A stretch of 64,000 bases of DNA from Bacillota bacterium (GCA_023435895.1 JAEZLH010000031.1:1-64000); one strand, 5' to 3'. Shown: positions 7,984 through 17,716, numbered from the stretch's first letter. Numbers and translations are program-made. The notes: a model not told the origin generated them from the letters alone.

Positions 7984-9033
7984 ATGTATAAGCATGGTGG
8001 CGACATTTATCACAACTACATAAAATATGATTTTTCTGCTAACACGAATTTGATGGGAATACCGGAGCGTGTTGTTCAAGCAGCTATCAAAGGGGTCAGG
8101 GAATCAGCGCAATATCCTGATCCGGAATGCACTGAACTACGGGAAAAGATAGCGGGAGTAATCGGGCATTCTTCTGAGTATATTATCTGTGGAAATGGTG
8201 CCGCAGATATAATTTTTAGCTTGGTTTTGGCACTTCGGCCAAAGAAAGCGCTCATTCCTGTACCAACCTTTCATGAATATGAACAGGCATTAAAAACGGT
8301 AAACTGCCAGATAGAATACTTTATTATGGAAGAAAAGGACGGATTTTGTTTGCAGGAGGAATTTCTGGAAGCAATAACGGAGGATGTGGATATTATCTTT
8401 CTTTGTAATCCTAATAACCCAACTGGTCATTTGCTTGGGAAGGATTTTCTGGAACAAGTGCTGGAGCGATGTGAATGTCATCATGTAATACTGGTAATGG
8501 ATGAATGCTTTATAGATTTTGTTGAGAATAAAAAGCAATATTCTTTGATTGATCAAATAGAGCAATCCAACCAGCTATTTATTCTAAAGGCCTTTACAAA
8601 GCTTTATGCAATGGCAGGGTTGAGACTTGGCTATGGAGTTAGTAAAAATACGAATCTTATCCATGCAATGAAAGAGGTAATGCAGCCCTGGAGCGTGTCA
8701 ACTCCGGCACAAAAGGCTGGTATTGCGGCGTTAGAGGAAGAAGAATATGTAAAAGCCTCATTGCAGAAGATAGGAGAAGAGAAACAATATCTCAAAGAGG
8801 AACTTCACCAATTATCCTGCAAAGTTTATGGTTCACAGGCTAATTACATCTTTTTTAGGTGGTACAAAGGCTTATATGCTTCCTGTTTGAAGAACGGAGT
8901 GATGATCAGGGATTGTTCTAATTATCATGGACTTACGGAGGGCTTTTACCGTATCGCCGTCAGAAATCACCAGGAAAATGAATATTTAATTAACCTACTG
9001 AAGGAGGAACTGAAATGGCGAAATCAATCATGA
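7984..9033 (+). CDS. cobD: Threonine-phosphate decarboxylase CobD (PLP aminotransferase fold)
   Basis: The 349-residue enzyme is of the HisC-like fold type I aminotransferase family. Within a B12 operon it is expected to decarboxylate L-threonine phosphate to aminopropanol phosphate, the linker of the nucleotide loop. Visible blocks are YDFSANTNLMG, NPNNPTG, the MDECFIDF segment and KAFTKLYAMAGLRLGYG, whose first lysine is in the position of the PLP Schiff base. AAAGGAG lies directly upstream. It overlaps cbiP by 19 bp. Histidinol-phosphate aminotransferase is the closest alternative, but the context and the N-terminal SANTN form favour CobD. Confidence 0.92.
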   Translation: MYKHGGDIYHNYIKYDFSANTNLMGIPERVVQAAIKGVRESAQYPDPECTELREKIAGVIGHSSEYIICGNGAADIIFSLVLALRPKKALIPVPTFHEYEQALKTVNCQIEYFIMEEKDGFCLQEEFLEAITEDVDIIFLCNPNNPTGHLLGKDFLEQVLERCECHHVILVMDECFIDFVENKKQYSLIDQIEQSNQLFILKAFTKLYAMAGLRLGYGVSKNTNLIHAMKEVMQPWSVSTPAQKAGIAALEEEEYVKASLQKIGEEKQYLKEELHQLSCKVYGSQANYIFFRWYKGLYASCLKNGVMIRDCSNYHGLTEGFYRIAVRNHQENEYLINLLKEELKWRNQS

Positions 9034-10529
9034 TCCAGGGAACCATGTCCAATGTGGGAAAGAGCTTGATCACAGCGGGATTTTGCAGAATATTTGCTCA
9101 GGATGGCTATAAGGTGGCTCCATTCAAATCTCAGAATATGGCGCTGAATTCGTATATTACGGAGGAGGGGTTAGAAATGGGACGAGCACAGGTTATGCAG
9201 GCAGAAGCGGCGGGAATAAAGCCCTCGGTTAATATGAATCCTATTTTATTAAAGCCCACCACGGATACCGGTTCGCAGATTATAGTTAACGGAGAAGTAC
9301 TTGGGAATATGGGGGCGGTAGATTATTTCAAGTATAAGAAGAAGCTGATTCCGGATATATTAAAGGCATATGCTCAATTGGAGGCGGAATATGATATCAT
9401 AGTAATTGAAGGAGCCGGAAGCCCGGCAGAAATCAATCTGAAATCCGAAGATATAGTCAATATGGGCATGGCAAAAATGGCGAAAGCGCCGGTTCTATTG
9501 GTGGGGGACATTGACCGAGGAGGAGTATTTGCACAGCTGGTTGGAACAGTACAACTGTTAGAACAGGATGAGAAGAAACTTATTAAAGGCTTAATTATTA
9601 ATAAATTTCGAGGGGACAAAACCATTCTTGATCCGGGAATTATCATGCTTGAGGAACGGGCGAACATACCGGTGGTCGGAGTTCCCCCTTATATGCATGT
9701 AGATATTGAGGATGAGGACAGCCTAACGGAACGCTTTCATAAAAAGAAAGAGGTTGGATTAATTGATATCGTGGTGGTTCGCCTCCCAAGAATTTCGAAT
9801 TTTACGGATTTTAATGTATTGGAGAGAATGAAGGGTGTTTCACTTCGATACGTGGATCGGCTCTCCGATTGGAAGAATCCTGACCTGGTAATTATACCGG
9901 GAACCAAGAATACAACGAAGGATATGCTCTGGCTAAGACAAAGTGGATTGGAAGGAGCAATTAAAAAATCTGCAGCTAATAATAAAGTTATCTTTGGAAT
10001 CTGCGGTGGTTACCAGATGCTTGGAGAAAAGATATCGGATGAGGTCGGTGCGGAAGAGGGAATTACCATACAGGGAATCGGTCTGCTTCCCATGGATACG
10101 GTATTTCGTGAAGAGAAGGTCAGGACAAGAGTAAAGGGCAAGTTCCTTTCGGTGGAAGGAGCTCTAAAGGAGCTGACCGGTGCAGAGGTTGAAGGTTATG
10201 AGATTCATATGGGAGTATCAACCCTAAGAGAACCCTTGTCTTCATTAACTGCTATCACAAATCATATTGACGGTGAGAAAAAAACAGACGGTACAGGCAG
10301 AAATAATATATATGGAACCTATATTCATGGTATCTTTGACCACCATGCAACCGCTGAAAAATTAATAAAGGCATTGGGGGCACAAAAAGGATTGGATCTT
10401 GACGAGATATCCTTAAGTGATTACAAGGAATACAAAGAGAAGCAGTATGATATTCTGGCGGATACCTTAAGAAAGCATCTTGATATGGAAGCAATATACA
10501 GGATTTTGGATGAGGGGCTTGATAGCTAA
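9015..10529 (+). CDS. cbiP: Cobyric acid synthase CbiP/CobQ
   Basis: The 504-residue glutamine-dependent amidotransferase amidates the b, d, e and g side chains of adenosylcobyrinic acid a,c-diamide. The N-terminal domain starts with MIQGTMSNVGKSLITAGFCR, a family P-loop variant, followed by FKSQNMALNSYIT. The C-terminal amidotransferase domain has the Cys nucleophile in FGICGGYQML and a later GTYIHGIFD block. Length is typical. AAGGAGG precedes the ATG inside the end of cobD, so translation is probably coupled. Confidence 0.97.
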   Translation: MAKSIMIQGTMSNVGKSLITAGFCRIFAQDGYKVAPFKSQNMALNSYITEEGLEMGRAQVMQAEAAGIKPSVNMNPILLKPTTDTGSQIIVNGEVLGNMGAVDYFKYKKKLIPDILKAYAQLEAEYDIIVIEGAGSPAEINLKSEDIVNMGMAKMAKAPVLLVGDIDRGGVFAQLVGTVQLLEQDEKKLIKGLIINKFRGDKTILDPGIIMLEERANIPVVGVPPYMHVDIEDEDSLTERFHKKKEVGLIDIVVVRLPRISNFTDFNVLERMKGVSLRYVDRLSDWKNPDLVIIPGTKNTTKDMLWLRQSGLEGAIKKSAANNKVIFGICGGYQMLGEKISDEVGAEEGITIQGIGLLPMDTVFREEKVRTRVKGKFLSVEGALKELTGAEVEGYEIHMGVSTLREPLSSLTAITNHIDGEKKTDGTGRNNIYGTYIHGIFDHHATAEKLIKALGAQKGLDLDEISLSDYKEYKEKQYDILADTLRKHLDMEAIYRILDEGLDS

Positions 10530-10700
10530 AGCATTATACGGATAGATCAGGTGCCAAAAACGCTGTTTATATAGTAGCATTGGCAATTTGTACAAAACCA
10601 AAAGAGGGAATTGTTAATTAAGTCTGTTTGAAAGAGTTATGAATGAGGATAGAAAAATTCTGAATCTATATGGATTGCACCGAAAGGAAGGATGTTCATT

Positions 10701-11225
10701 GTGAAAGGATTAATTCATATTTATACCGGGGATGGAAAAGGAAAGACTACTGCAGCAATTGGTCTTGGAATACGGTTTGTTGGCAATGGTGGTAAAGTTT
10801 TATTTACTCAGTTTTTAAAGGACAACAAATCCAGTGAATTGAAAGTCCTTCAAGGTATCAACGGTATTTCTCTTTTGCTCTGTGAGGAGACCTTTGGATT
10901 TTATTCCAGGATGAATGAGGACACAAAGAGAAGGGCAAAAGAAGTGTTTAGCCACTATCTTGAGCAAGTAATGGAGCAATCAAAGCAGGATGGAGTAGGG
11001 CTACTCATTTTGGATGAAATAATCGGTGCCTACAATTATAAATTAATTGAGTGTGAACAGTTTCTGGATTTCCTTCGTAATAAGCCGGAAGGATTAGAAG
11101 TGGTAATGACGGGAAGAAATCCTTCCAATGAGTTAATCGAACTTGCTGACTATGTATCAGAAATCGTAAAGAGAAAGCATCCCTTTGATCAAGGAATTAT
11201 GGCACGAATGGGTATTGAAAAGTAA
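10701..11225 (+). CDS. cobO: Cob(I)yrinic acid a,c-diamide adenosyltransferase CobO/BtuR
   Basis: The 174-residue enzyme adds the 5'-deoxyadenosyl group to the cobalt of corrinoids. It opens with KGLIHIYTGDGKGKTTAAIG, whose GDGKGKTT is the P-loop of the CobA/CobO/BtuR type. It also carries LILDEIIGAYNYKL and VVMTGRNPS, both family blocks. The GTG at 10701 is chosen because AAGGAAGG ends at 10691, giving normal spacing, and because homologues begin with KGLIHIYTGDG. An ATG at 10692 in the same frame abuts the ribosome site. It is the last gene of the B12 group, 171 bp after cbiP. Confidence 0.95.
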   Translation: MKGLIHIYTGDGKGKTTAAIGLGIRFVGNGGKVLFTQFLKDNKSSELKVLQGINGISLLLCEETFGFYSRMNEDTKRRAKEVFSHYLEQVMEQSKQDGVGLLILDEIIGAYNYKLIECEQFLDFLRNKPEGLEVVMTGRNPSNELIELADYVSEIVKRKHPFDQGIMARMGIEK

Positions 11226-11240
11226 GAGAACTATTATGTA

Positions 11241-11310
11241 CACGCTGTTTTCAACGATGACTTCCGAAACTACCATAATTAGTAATGAGTATGATATTGA
11301 AAACAGTGTG
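11241..11310. terminator. Long inverted repeat between convergent cobO and trkH
   Basis: CACGCTGTTTTCAA (11241-11254) pairs with TTGAAAACAGTGTG (11297-11310) with a single G-U, around a 42-base loop. It lies between the ends of two convergent genes, so a two-way terminator is plausible. The downstream T-rich run (11322-11330) is not directly attached to the stem, so this is only moderately supported. Confidence 0.45.
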
Positions 11311-11321
11311 TTATTAATGAA

Positions 11322-12755
11322 TTATTTTTTCCAGGTTCCAGGGCTAAGAAGTAATAAAAGTGGATATACCTCAAGTCGTCCGGCAAGCATATCGAACATC
11401 ATTACTAATTTTGAAAAATCTGAAAAAGAGCTGTAATTACCAATGGGACCAACTACTTCCAAACCTGGACCAACATTATTAAGCGTTGCAGCCACCGCAG
11501 TAAAAGTAGTAGTAAAATCAAAATTATCAATGGACACTAGCAATACTGATATTGTGAAAATGAACATATAGGATACAAAAAAAACATTGGTGGAACGAAT
11601 TACTTCATGTTCTATTTTATTGCCATCAAATTTCAGTATTTTTACACTGCGTTTATGGATTAAATAAGATAGCTCCTTTTTTAATGTCTTAAAAAGTATT
11701 ACAATTCTTGAAACCTTTATACCGCCTCCTGTACTGCCTGCACAGGCGCCTACAAACATAATAAAAACTAAAATTGACTTAGAAAAAGTTGGCCAGCTAT
11801 TATAATCTACAGTAGCAAAGCCTGTTGTAGTGATGATAGATGCAACTTGGAATGCGGCAACTTGAATTGAGCCAATAAAGTTAGTAAGACCTCCAAGATT
11901 GAAGGAGATCAAAATGATTGCTGAAAATACAATTAGGAAGTAAAATCGTAGTTCTTCGCTTTTCACTGCCGCCTTAAATTTGCGAAAAAGAATTAAATAA
12001 TAGATGTTAAAATTTACACCAAATAATAGCATGAAGATGGTAATAACATTTTGATTAAATATGGAATAATCTGCAATACTGGAGTTCTTAATTGCAAAGC
12101 CACCAGTACCTGCTGTACCAAAGGTAACAGTAATCGCATCAAAAAGAGGCATATTACCAATCAATAACAATATTATCTGAAGAACAGTTAGTCCTAAATA
12201 GATGGCATATAGCATAAAAGCAGTTGTCTTCATTCTGGGAACTAGTTTCTCAATGGAGGGACCGGGACTTTCCGCACGTAAAATATGAATTCGTTCCCCG
12301 CCTGTCATAGGCAAAATTGCGAGGATAAATACTAGTATTCCCATACCTCCAATCCAATGTGTAAAACTTCTCCAAAATAACATACATTGAGAAAGAGCCT
12401 CAACGTCACTTAATACACTTGAGCCCGTTGTTGTAAAGCCAGAAATAACTTCAAAAAGTGCATCAACATAACTTGGGATTTCTCCACTGATATAGAACGG
12501 AAGTGCCCCAGCTATACTAAGTATGACCCATCCAAGTGCAACGCTGACAAACCCCTCTTTTGAGAAAAAAAGATTATTCTTTTTCTTGGTTTTCATTAAG
12601 GGTATACCAATTACTAAACATAGCAAAATCGTTATTACAAAAGAAAATCCGCTCTTTTCCCCATAAAGAATTGCAATAAATGTCGGCAATACCATAAATG
12701 CCGCTTCCACAGTTAAAATCCATCCAATAATATGTAGTATTACTGATTTATTCAT
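11322..12755 (-). CDS. trkH: Trk/Ktr-type potassium uptake membrane protein TrkH
   Basis: The 477-residue protein is the ion-conducting subunit of a Trk/Ktr potassium uptake system in the cytoplasmic membrane. It has many hydrophobic helices and four pore-loop segments, recognisable at SGFTTTGSSV, FGTAGTGGFAI, ITTTGFATVDY and ATLNNVGPGLE. The C-terminus MLAGRLEVYPLLLLLSPGTW is characteristic. The frame also opens at a TTG (12785), but the ATG at 12755 gives the expected MNKSVILHIIGWIL start; its GGAAGGG ribosome site is somewhat distant. It follows trkA by about 70 bp on the same strand. Confidence 0.95.
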   Translation of the reverse strand: MNKSVILHIIGWILTVEAAFMVLPTFIAILYGEKSGFSFVITILLCLVIGIPLMKTKKKNNLFFSKEGFVSVALGWVILSIAGALPFYISGEIPSYVDALFEVISGFTTTGSSVLSDVEALSQCMLFWRSFTHWIGGMGILVFILAILPMTGGERIHILRAESPGPSIEKLVPRMKTTAFMLYAIYLGLTVLQIILLLIGNMPLFDAITVTFGTAGTGGFAIKNSSIADYSIFNQNVITIFMLLFGVNFNIYYLILFRKFKAAVKSEELRFYFLIVFSAIILISFNLGGLTNFIGSIQVAAFQVASIITTTGFATVDYNSWPTFSKSILVFIMFVGACAGSTGGGIKVSRIVILFKTLKKELSYLIHKRSVKILKFDGNKIEHEVIRSTNVFFVSYMFIFTISVLLVSIDNFDFTTTFTAVAATLNNVGPGLEVVGPIGNYSSFSDFSKLVMMFDMLAGRLEVYPLLLLLSPGTWKK

Positions 12756-12827
12756 AATAGAAATCGTGCCCTTCCAAGCTCGCAAATACCTTGCGAGTAT
12801 TCTTTTGCATAAAATCTCATTCTTGCA

Positions 12828-14183
12828 TTATCTTAAGATATCATTTAGATCATTTAATCCGGTATTCGTTGTAACTACCAAAACAGAATCTCCCTCCTGT
12901 AAGGAGACCTGACCGTTTGGTACGATGATTTTGTTATTACGCTTAATACAACCTAGTAATAAGTTTTCCTTAATAGGCAATTTTGATAAGGGTATTCCAA
13001 TAAGTTTAGAGTTATTCTTAACTCTAAATTCTAGTGCTTCTGCTTTGTTATCTATAATTTTATATAATGTTTCAACATTACTGCCCTTTGGATTTTGCAT
13101 CGCACGTACATGCTGGACAATACGGTCAGCAGTAATCATCTTGGGTTTTACAATGGTACCTAAAGGCATATCTGCAATAATTTCATCATAGGTAAGTCTT
13201 GTAATCTTAGTAAAAACTTTTGCACTTGAATTTTTTTGAGCGTAAAGGGATAAAAGTATATTTTCTTCATCATAATTAGTGAGTGAGACAAAGGCATCCA
13301 TACTTTCAATCCCTTCCTCTACCAAGACATTATTATCCGATGCATTGGCATGAATAATTAAGGCCTCGGGGACCATTTCACTCAAATGCTCACAACGTTC
13401 CCATAACTGCTCGATGATTTTAACTTTTATACCCATTTCATTAAACTTATTTGCTAAATAAACAGAGATATTGCCACCACCGATTAACATAACATTTTTC
13501 ACATTGTGCGTTGTAATACCCATTTTATGAAAAAAATCAAGAGCATTCTTCGGTGTAGCCACAAACGATATTTTATCATTGGATTTAAGAACAAAATTTC
13601 CGCTAGGTATAAAAACATGTTTCTCTCGTTCAACAGCACAAACCAAAATGTTACAATGTAATTGTAAGGGAATATTTTTTATGGGCGAGGAATTTAGTAC
13701 TGAATTATCTGGTATTTGATATTGAAGTAATTCCACTTTACCCTTAGCAAAGATATCAATTTTAATGGCAGAAGGAAGGCGAATCAATCGTGCAATGTCC
13801 ATTGCTGTTTCTAGCTCAGGATTAATAATCATGGAGAGACCCATTCCCTCTTTAATAAACTCAATTTCGCTATTGTATTGGGGATTTCGTACTCTAGCGA
13901 TGGTGTGACAATTTCCAGCCTTTTTGGCAATCAAACAGCATAAAAGATTTAACTCGTCCGAACCTGTGACAGCAATGAGCAAATCGGCACTCTCAATGCC
14001 AGCAGAAAGCTGGACGTTATAACTAGCGCCATTTCCGATTACCCCTCGAACATCCAAGGTGTTATTAGTATTATGAATAGCAGATGCTTTGTTGTCAATT
14101 AATGTAATTTCATGACCTTCACAATCGAGTTGTTCGGCAAGTGCAGACCCTACTTTGCCACAGCCTAATATAATAATCTTCAT
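12828..14183 (-). CDS. trkA: Trk system NAD-binding regulatory protein TrkA
   Basis: The 451-residue cytosolic protein has two tandem RCK modules. Each starts with a Rossmann nucleotide-binding motif: IIILGCGKVGSALAEQL at the N-terminus and VMLIGGGNISVYLANKF near residue 230. Each is followed by a TrkA_C domain, for example the DKISFVATP and DSVLVVTTN parts. TrkA-type subunits bind NAD(H) or ATP/ADP and gate the partner TrkH channel. Double-RCK length is typical of TrkA, not of KtrA. It is immediately upstream of trkH and is probably cotranscribed. AAGGAG lies just before the ATG. Confidence 0.96.
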   Translation of the reverse strand: MKIIILGCGKVGSALAEQLDCEGHEITLIDNKASAIHNTNNTLDVRGVIGNGASYNVQLSAGIESADLLIAVTGSDELNLLCCLIAKKAGNCHTIARVRNPQYNSEIEFIKEGMGLSMIINPELETAMDIARLIRLPSAIKIDIFAKGKVELLQYQIPDNSVLNSSPIKNIPLQLHCNILVCAVEREKHVFIPSGNFVLKSNDKISFVATPKNALDFFHKMGITTHNVKNVMLIGGGNISVYLANKFNEMGIKVKIIEQLWERCEHLSEMVPEALIIHANASDNNVLVEEGIESMDAFVSLTNYDEENILLSLYAQKNSSAKVFTKITRLTYDEIIADMPLGTIVKPKMITADRIVQHVRAMQNPKGSNVETLYKIIDNKAEALEFRVKNNSKLIGIPLSKLPIKENLLLGCIKRNNKIIVPNGQVSLQEGDSVLVVTTNTGLNDLNDILR

Positions 14184-14310
14184 GTTGATGAAAACTCCTT
14201 TTAGATAATATCTTTATATTATACCATGACATTTTTGAAATTCCATTAAAAATCAAATCAAATTACTAATATATTTTATTGAAAATAGATTATTTTTGGA
14301 GCAAACAATG

Positions 14311-14384
14311 AAAAAACTGTTGAGAATAAAACTATCCGGCTATATTTATACCTATAGCCGTGTAGTTCGTTTCTCAACAGTTTT
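14311..14384 (-). terminator. Terminator after the GH120 gene
   Basis: AAAACTGTTGAGAA (14313-14326) pairs perfectly with TTCTCAACAGTTTT (14371-14384). A second stem, CGGCTATA (14337-14344) with TATAGCCG (14353-14360), is nested inside. Read on the minus strand the outer stem ends in a T run, just beyond the stop of the beta-xylosidase gene. Confidence 0.8.
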
Positions 14385-14400
14385 CTAGAGAAAGGTATCA

Positions 14401-16317
14401 TTACCACACTTTAATATAATTCTTACCTGCTTTTAAGTCTGCGATTGGTCCAAGAGAGGAAGAATCAAGCGTTTTGTGATCCAAATAATCTTGGTCAAGG
14501 ACTAATTCGCTTCCATCAGGTTGTTCAAAATCCGCATCCACTATACGTACTCGTGGAAGGGTTGCGGTAGAATGTACTTCGCCTGTATGATTGGAAAAGC
14601 TATCAGGTAGTTCAATGGAGAGATATACATCATCTCCTTCCACAGTAATTTTAACATTTGGATCAAAGCTTGCATCCACCAATTTGCATTCCTCACGTTC
14701 GAAGGCCTTTGCTCCATTGAAATAAGCATTATTGTTGATGTAAACAGGTTGCTCAACGTGTTGAAATACCTCATGGTCACCATGGGTTTTGTGAACATTA
14801 GCAATAAATTCTTCAAGGGAAGTGTTATATCCATTATAGTGGGAGGTTCCAGTACCGGATACTCCGGGGGCACCTATAAAAATATTATTATAAAAGCGAT
14901 CATCTCCACCATAAATACAGGAGAAACCGGCTACTTTTGTGCTATGAGGTAGGTGGTATTGGGTTGCACGGTCTAATACTTTTTCCTGTCGCATTTTACC
15001 ACAGATTAAATTATTCACATAAGCTCCGCCTTCTGAGAAATTATCTAGGGCATAATCGGAGGTTAAGATATTATGGTCTACTACATAGGGACCATGGCTT
15101 ACTTCAACGAATAAATCTCTTTGGTTGTTGTAGAACAAATTCTGACTAATGTGGGTGCCCTGTGTCTCCCAATCTGACCAGATACCCAGCGAACAATCAT
15201 GGATTTTATTGTGATGAATATGAACATCCAAAGCGGCGTGGAATTTAATGCCTGCTATTTCATAGCCGTAAGACTCTCTTTTTAAGTCAATATTATAAAT
15301 GTGATTATGATGAATTTCGCTGAAGACGCAACCAAGATGTCCCACGATTGCATTTTGCCCGCAGTCAAAGATTGTATTATAGCGAACAATGTGGGAGCCG
15401 ATCTTTTCTTTACTCCAACCGCTGCGTTCTGCGGTAAAGACTGCTTCTAGCTGATATAAATAACCAGGTTTGTCCTTTCTAATAGAACGATAATTGTGTC
15501 CGGTGGAAGCTTCTTTCCCAAGACTAATGGCGCTGCACTTTGCATCGTGTATGATATTATGCTCGATAATCCAACCCTTGCTCCAGTTTGCACCCAGAAG
15601 ACCTGGCTGGTCGGCAGTGGGAGGTGCCCAGGGGGATGCAGATTGAGCCATTTCAAATCCTTTAACGGTAATATAATCAATTCCAGTTGCTTCAGGATAA
15701 AAGCAGGATCTTCGAACATTTATCTCAACTAATTCTTCATTGGGATTTGCTCCCTGAAAATTAGCATAGATTGTAGTGTTGTTCTCATCCACTTCTGCCA
15801 ACCAGACATATTTCGTCTGCTCGGGATTATGAACTGGCACCATTTCCTGTCTCCAAAAATCCTTAACTTCAGTTCGCATAGGAGGATTCTTTAATTTTTC
15901 AAACGCATCAACCTCATAGAAGGACATTCCGTTCAAATATACTTCTCCTAGATGCTTTGGCTCCTCTATGGTTACCACCCAATCACCAAATAAAAGCTCC
16001 TTATATGGATTGTATTCACCAAAGAAGGAATTGGGAAGAACTACTTTCCATATATTTCCTTCAACGGTTTCCCATCTCTTGATTTGCTCTGAGCCTTTGA
16101 TAATAACCCTTTCACCTTCTGCAGCCTGATAAGTTATACGGCGTTTCTCGCTGAGCCCTTTGTATTTTGGTTTAACCCATTCTCGGTAAACTCCCTCGTG
16201 TACAATAACCGAATCACCCGCTACTGCTAGGGAAGCAGCTTTATTGATAGTCAGGAATGGCTCCTGTACGGTTCCTAACCCTAAATCAGTACCCTGTTTT
16301 GAAACATGATATTCCAT
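14401..16317 (-). CDS. GH120 beta-xylosidase (right-handed beta-helix)
   Basis: The 638-residue product matches the glycoside hydrolase family 120 beta-xylosidases, best known from XylC of Thermoanaerobacterium saccharolyticum. I recognise near-identical blocks such as MEYHVSKQGTD at the start, SFYEV, YVWLAEVD, WAPPTADQPGLLG and the terminal GKNYIKVW. From the chosen start the SDWE aspartate is residue 382 and the glutamate of FVEVSHGP is residue 405, the same numbers I recall for the XylC nucleophile (Asp382) and acid/base (Glu405). This also supports the ATG at 16317, eight bases after AAGGAGGG, over an upstream in-frame start. There is no signal peptide, so it probably cleaves imported xylo-oligosaccharides in the cytosol. 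It is divergent from an AraC regulator and has its own terminator. Confidence 0.93.
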   Translation of the reverse strand: MEYHVSKQGTDLGLGTVQEPFLTINKAASLAVAGDSVIVHEGVYREWVKPKYKGLSEKRRITYQAAEGERVIIKGSEQIKRWETVEGNIWKVVLPNSFFGEYNPYKELLFGDWVVTIEEPKHLGEVYLNGMSFYEVDAFEKLKNPPMRTEVKDFWRQEMVPVHNPEQTKYVWLAEVDENNTTIYANFQGANPNEELVEINVRRSCFYPEATGIDYITVKGFEMAQSASPWAPPTADQPGLLGANWSKGWIIEHNIIHDAKCSAISLGKEASTGHNYRSIRKDKPGYLYQLEAVFTAERSGWSKEKIGSHIVRYNTIFDCGQNAIVGHLGCVFSEIHHNHIYNIDLKRESYGYEIAGIKFHAALDVHIHHNKIHDCSLGIWSDWETQGTHISQNLFYNNQRDLFVEVSHGPYVVDHNILTSDYALDNFSEGGAYVNNLICGKMRQEKVLDRATQYHLPHSTKVAGFSCIYGGDDRFYNNIFIGAPGVSGTGTSHYNGYNTSLEEFIANVHKTHGDHEVFQHVEQPVYINNNAYFNGAKAFEREECKLVDASFDPNVKITVEGDDVYLSIELPDSFSNHTGEVHSTATLPRVRIVDADFEQPDGSELVLDQDYLDHKTLDSSSLGPIADLKAGKNYIKVW

Positions 16318-16452
16318 TCTTATAGCCCTCCTTATAATAGGTTTTGTCATAATTATATATAATTTATGCTTACAGTTCTATTCATTCTATAGTATAATTT
16401 AGGACAATATTCGTGTTGATAAATTATTAAACTGATTGGAAGGGATGATTTT

Positions 16453-17208
16453 ATGGCATTTTTTGAAAGACATGGTGTGGCTGATAAGGAATTTATTTGC
16501 TATTATCCGCTTAAAAATTATAATTTTCCGCTTCATTTTCACAGAGCTTATGAATTGATTTATGTGAACGAGGGAACGGTATCCGTAATCATTGATCGGA
16601 AGGAATATGAACTTCATAAGCACGACATAGCCTTTGTATTCACCAACCAAATGCATGAATTTAAGACTGTGGGTAGCTCAGAGATTACGATTGTATTATT
16701 CTCCCCGGAGTTGGTTGGAGACTTTTACAGAAGTTATAAGGGATTTGTACCCACAAATCATGTAATTCATTATGATGGAATACTGGATTACAAGAAGCTA
16801 AATTCGCTATACAGCCAAAAAAGCCTTCTGTATGCAGTTTGTGCAGAGCTGGTAAATCATTCGAAATTCGAACCCATAAAGCAGTCCTCTCAAATGAAGA
16901 CCCTTTATCGAATTCTTCTCTATGTGGAACAGAATTATTCAGGTGATTGTACCTTGAAAGAGGTTGCAAAGCATCTTCAATATGATTATCCCTATTTATC
17001 CAAATTGTTTGTTAAGCGAATGGGGATACCATTTACCGAGTATTTGAATCACTATCGAATTACACAAGCTTGTTATATGCTTGAAAATGATAATCAACCC
17101 ATAGGGGATATAGCGATTTCCTGCGGCTATAAAAACTTAAGAAGCTTTCATCGAAATTTTAAAAAAATCACAGAAAAGTCTCCTAGAGAATATAGGTCCT
17201 ATGAATAA
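16453..17208 (+). CDS. AraC-family transcriptional regulator with cupin sensor domain
   Basis: The 251-residue protein has an N-terminal cupin-like domain (about residues 15-95) with LHFHRAYELIYVNEGTV and an ELHKHDIAFV block. The C-terminal AraC double helix-turn-helix (about residues 150-250) contains LKEVAKHLQYDYPYLSKLF and GDIAISCGYKNLRSFHRNFK. Such regulators sense a sugar through the cupin pocket and bind DNA as dimers. It is divergent from the GH120 beta-xylosidase across a 135-bp gap, so control of xylo-oligosaccharide use is the likely role. A TATAAT at 16393-16398 could be its -10 box, though the matching -35 is poor. Ligand and operator are not shown by the sequence. Confidence 0.9.
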   Translation: MAFFERHGVADKEFICYYPLKNYNFPLHFHRAYELIYVNEGTVSVIIDRKEYELHKHDIAFVFTNQMHEFKTVGSSEITIVLFSPELVGDFYRSYKGFVPTNHVIHYDGILDYKKLNSLYSQKSLLYAVCAELVNHSKFEPIKQSSQMKTLYRILLYVEQNYSGDCTLKEVAKHLQYDYPYLSKLFVKRMGIPFTEYLNHYRITQACYMLENDNQPIGDIAISCGYKNLRSFHRNFKKITEKSPREYRSYE

Positions 17209-17672
17209 TTCTTTTATTAAAACAGAAGATAAGAAAGAGTTGCTAGTGAAATGTTTAAGTAGATTAAAGAGTAGCTGTATATTTGAAATATATTATAAGA
17301 CGGTATGTCAGTTAACAATACGAAAGTAGATCATAAGAATGAGCTGAAGTTTAGAAGGCAGGTTGTATTATAGGAGGAAACGGATCTACAAAAAGAATGA
17401 TAGAATGTATCCTGAGGTTTAAAAATAAGGGTAAAGAACAAAAAAACCAACTGTATATGGGTATAAAGTACCGATGTGAAAAATTCTGTATATATGCACA
17501 AATAAATAGAATAAAAATAATAATAAAAATATAAAAGATGCACATAAAACAGGACATAAAGCAAACTATATATGTAAATTATAATATATTAATGTAAATA
17601 AGTGTATATAAAAAGAGAGAAAATTTAAGAATATTCATTTTTAAACATAAATGACATATTCTTTTAATGTGA
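17209..17672. other. AT-rich intergenic stretch
   Basis: About 460 bases between the AraC gene and the tetR operator. The sequence is very A-rich on the plus strand. I see no gene with a ribosome site, no clear hairpin with a T run and no conserved RNA. The short open frames on the minus strand are composition artefacts. Confidence 0.5.
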
Positions 17673-17691
17673 CAATATTAGATAAATATTG
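17673..17691. promoter_or_regulatory. Putative operator overlapping the tetR -35 box
   Basis: CAATATT (17673-17679) and AATATTG (17685-17691) form a perfect inverted repeat with a five-base spacer. Its right arm runs into the TTGACA box, so a bound repressor would block the promoter. Self-repression by the TetR protein is the simplest reading. Confidence 0.5.
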
Positions 17692-17716
17692 ACATTATAT
17701 TTCGACACGATATAAT
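17689..17716 (+). promoter_or_regulatory. Sigma-A promoter of the tetR gene
   Basis: A perfect TTGACA (17689-17694) is followed after 16 bp by a perfect TATAAT (17711-17716). Transcription should begin near 17723, which decides against the GTG at 17725 as a start because its ribosome site would not be transcribed. Confidence 0.8.

Noticed and set aside
17331..17564. Two overlapping minus-strand Phe/Tyr-rich ORFs
   Set aside because: Low-complexity AT-rich DNA, no ribosome site and no family resemblance.
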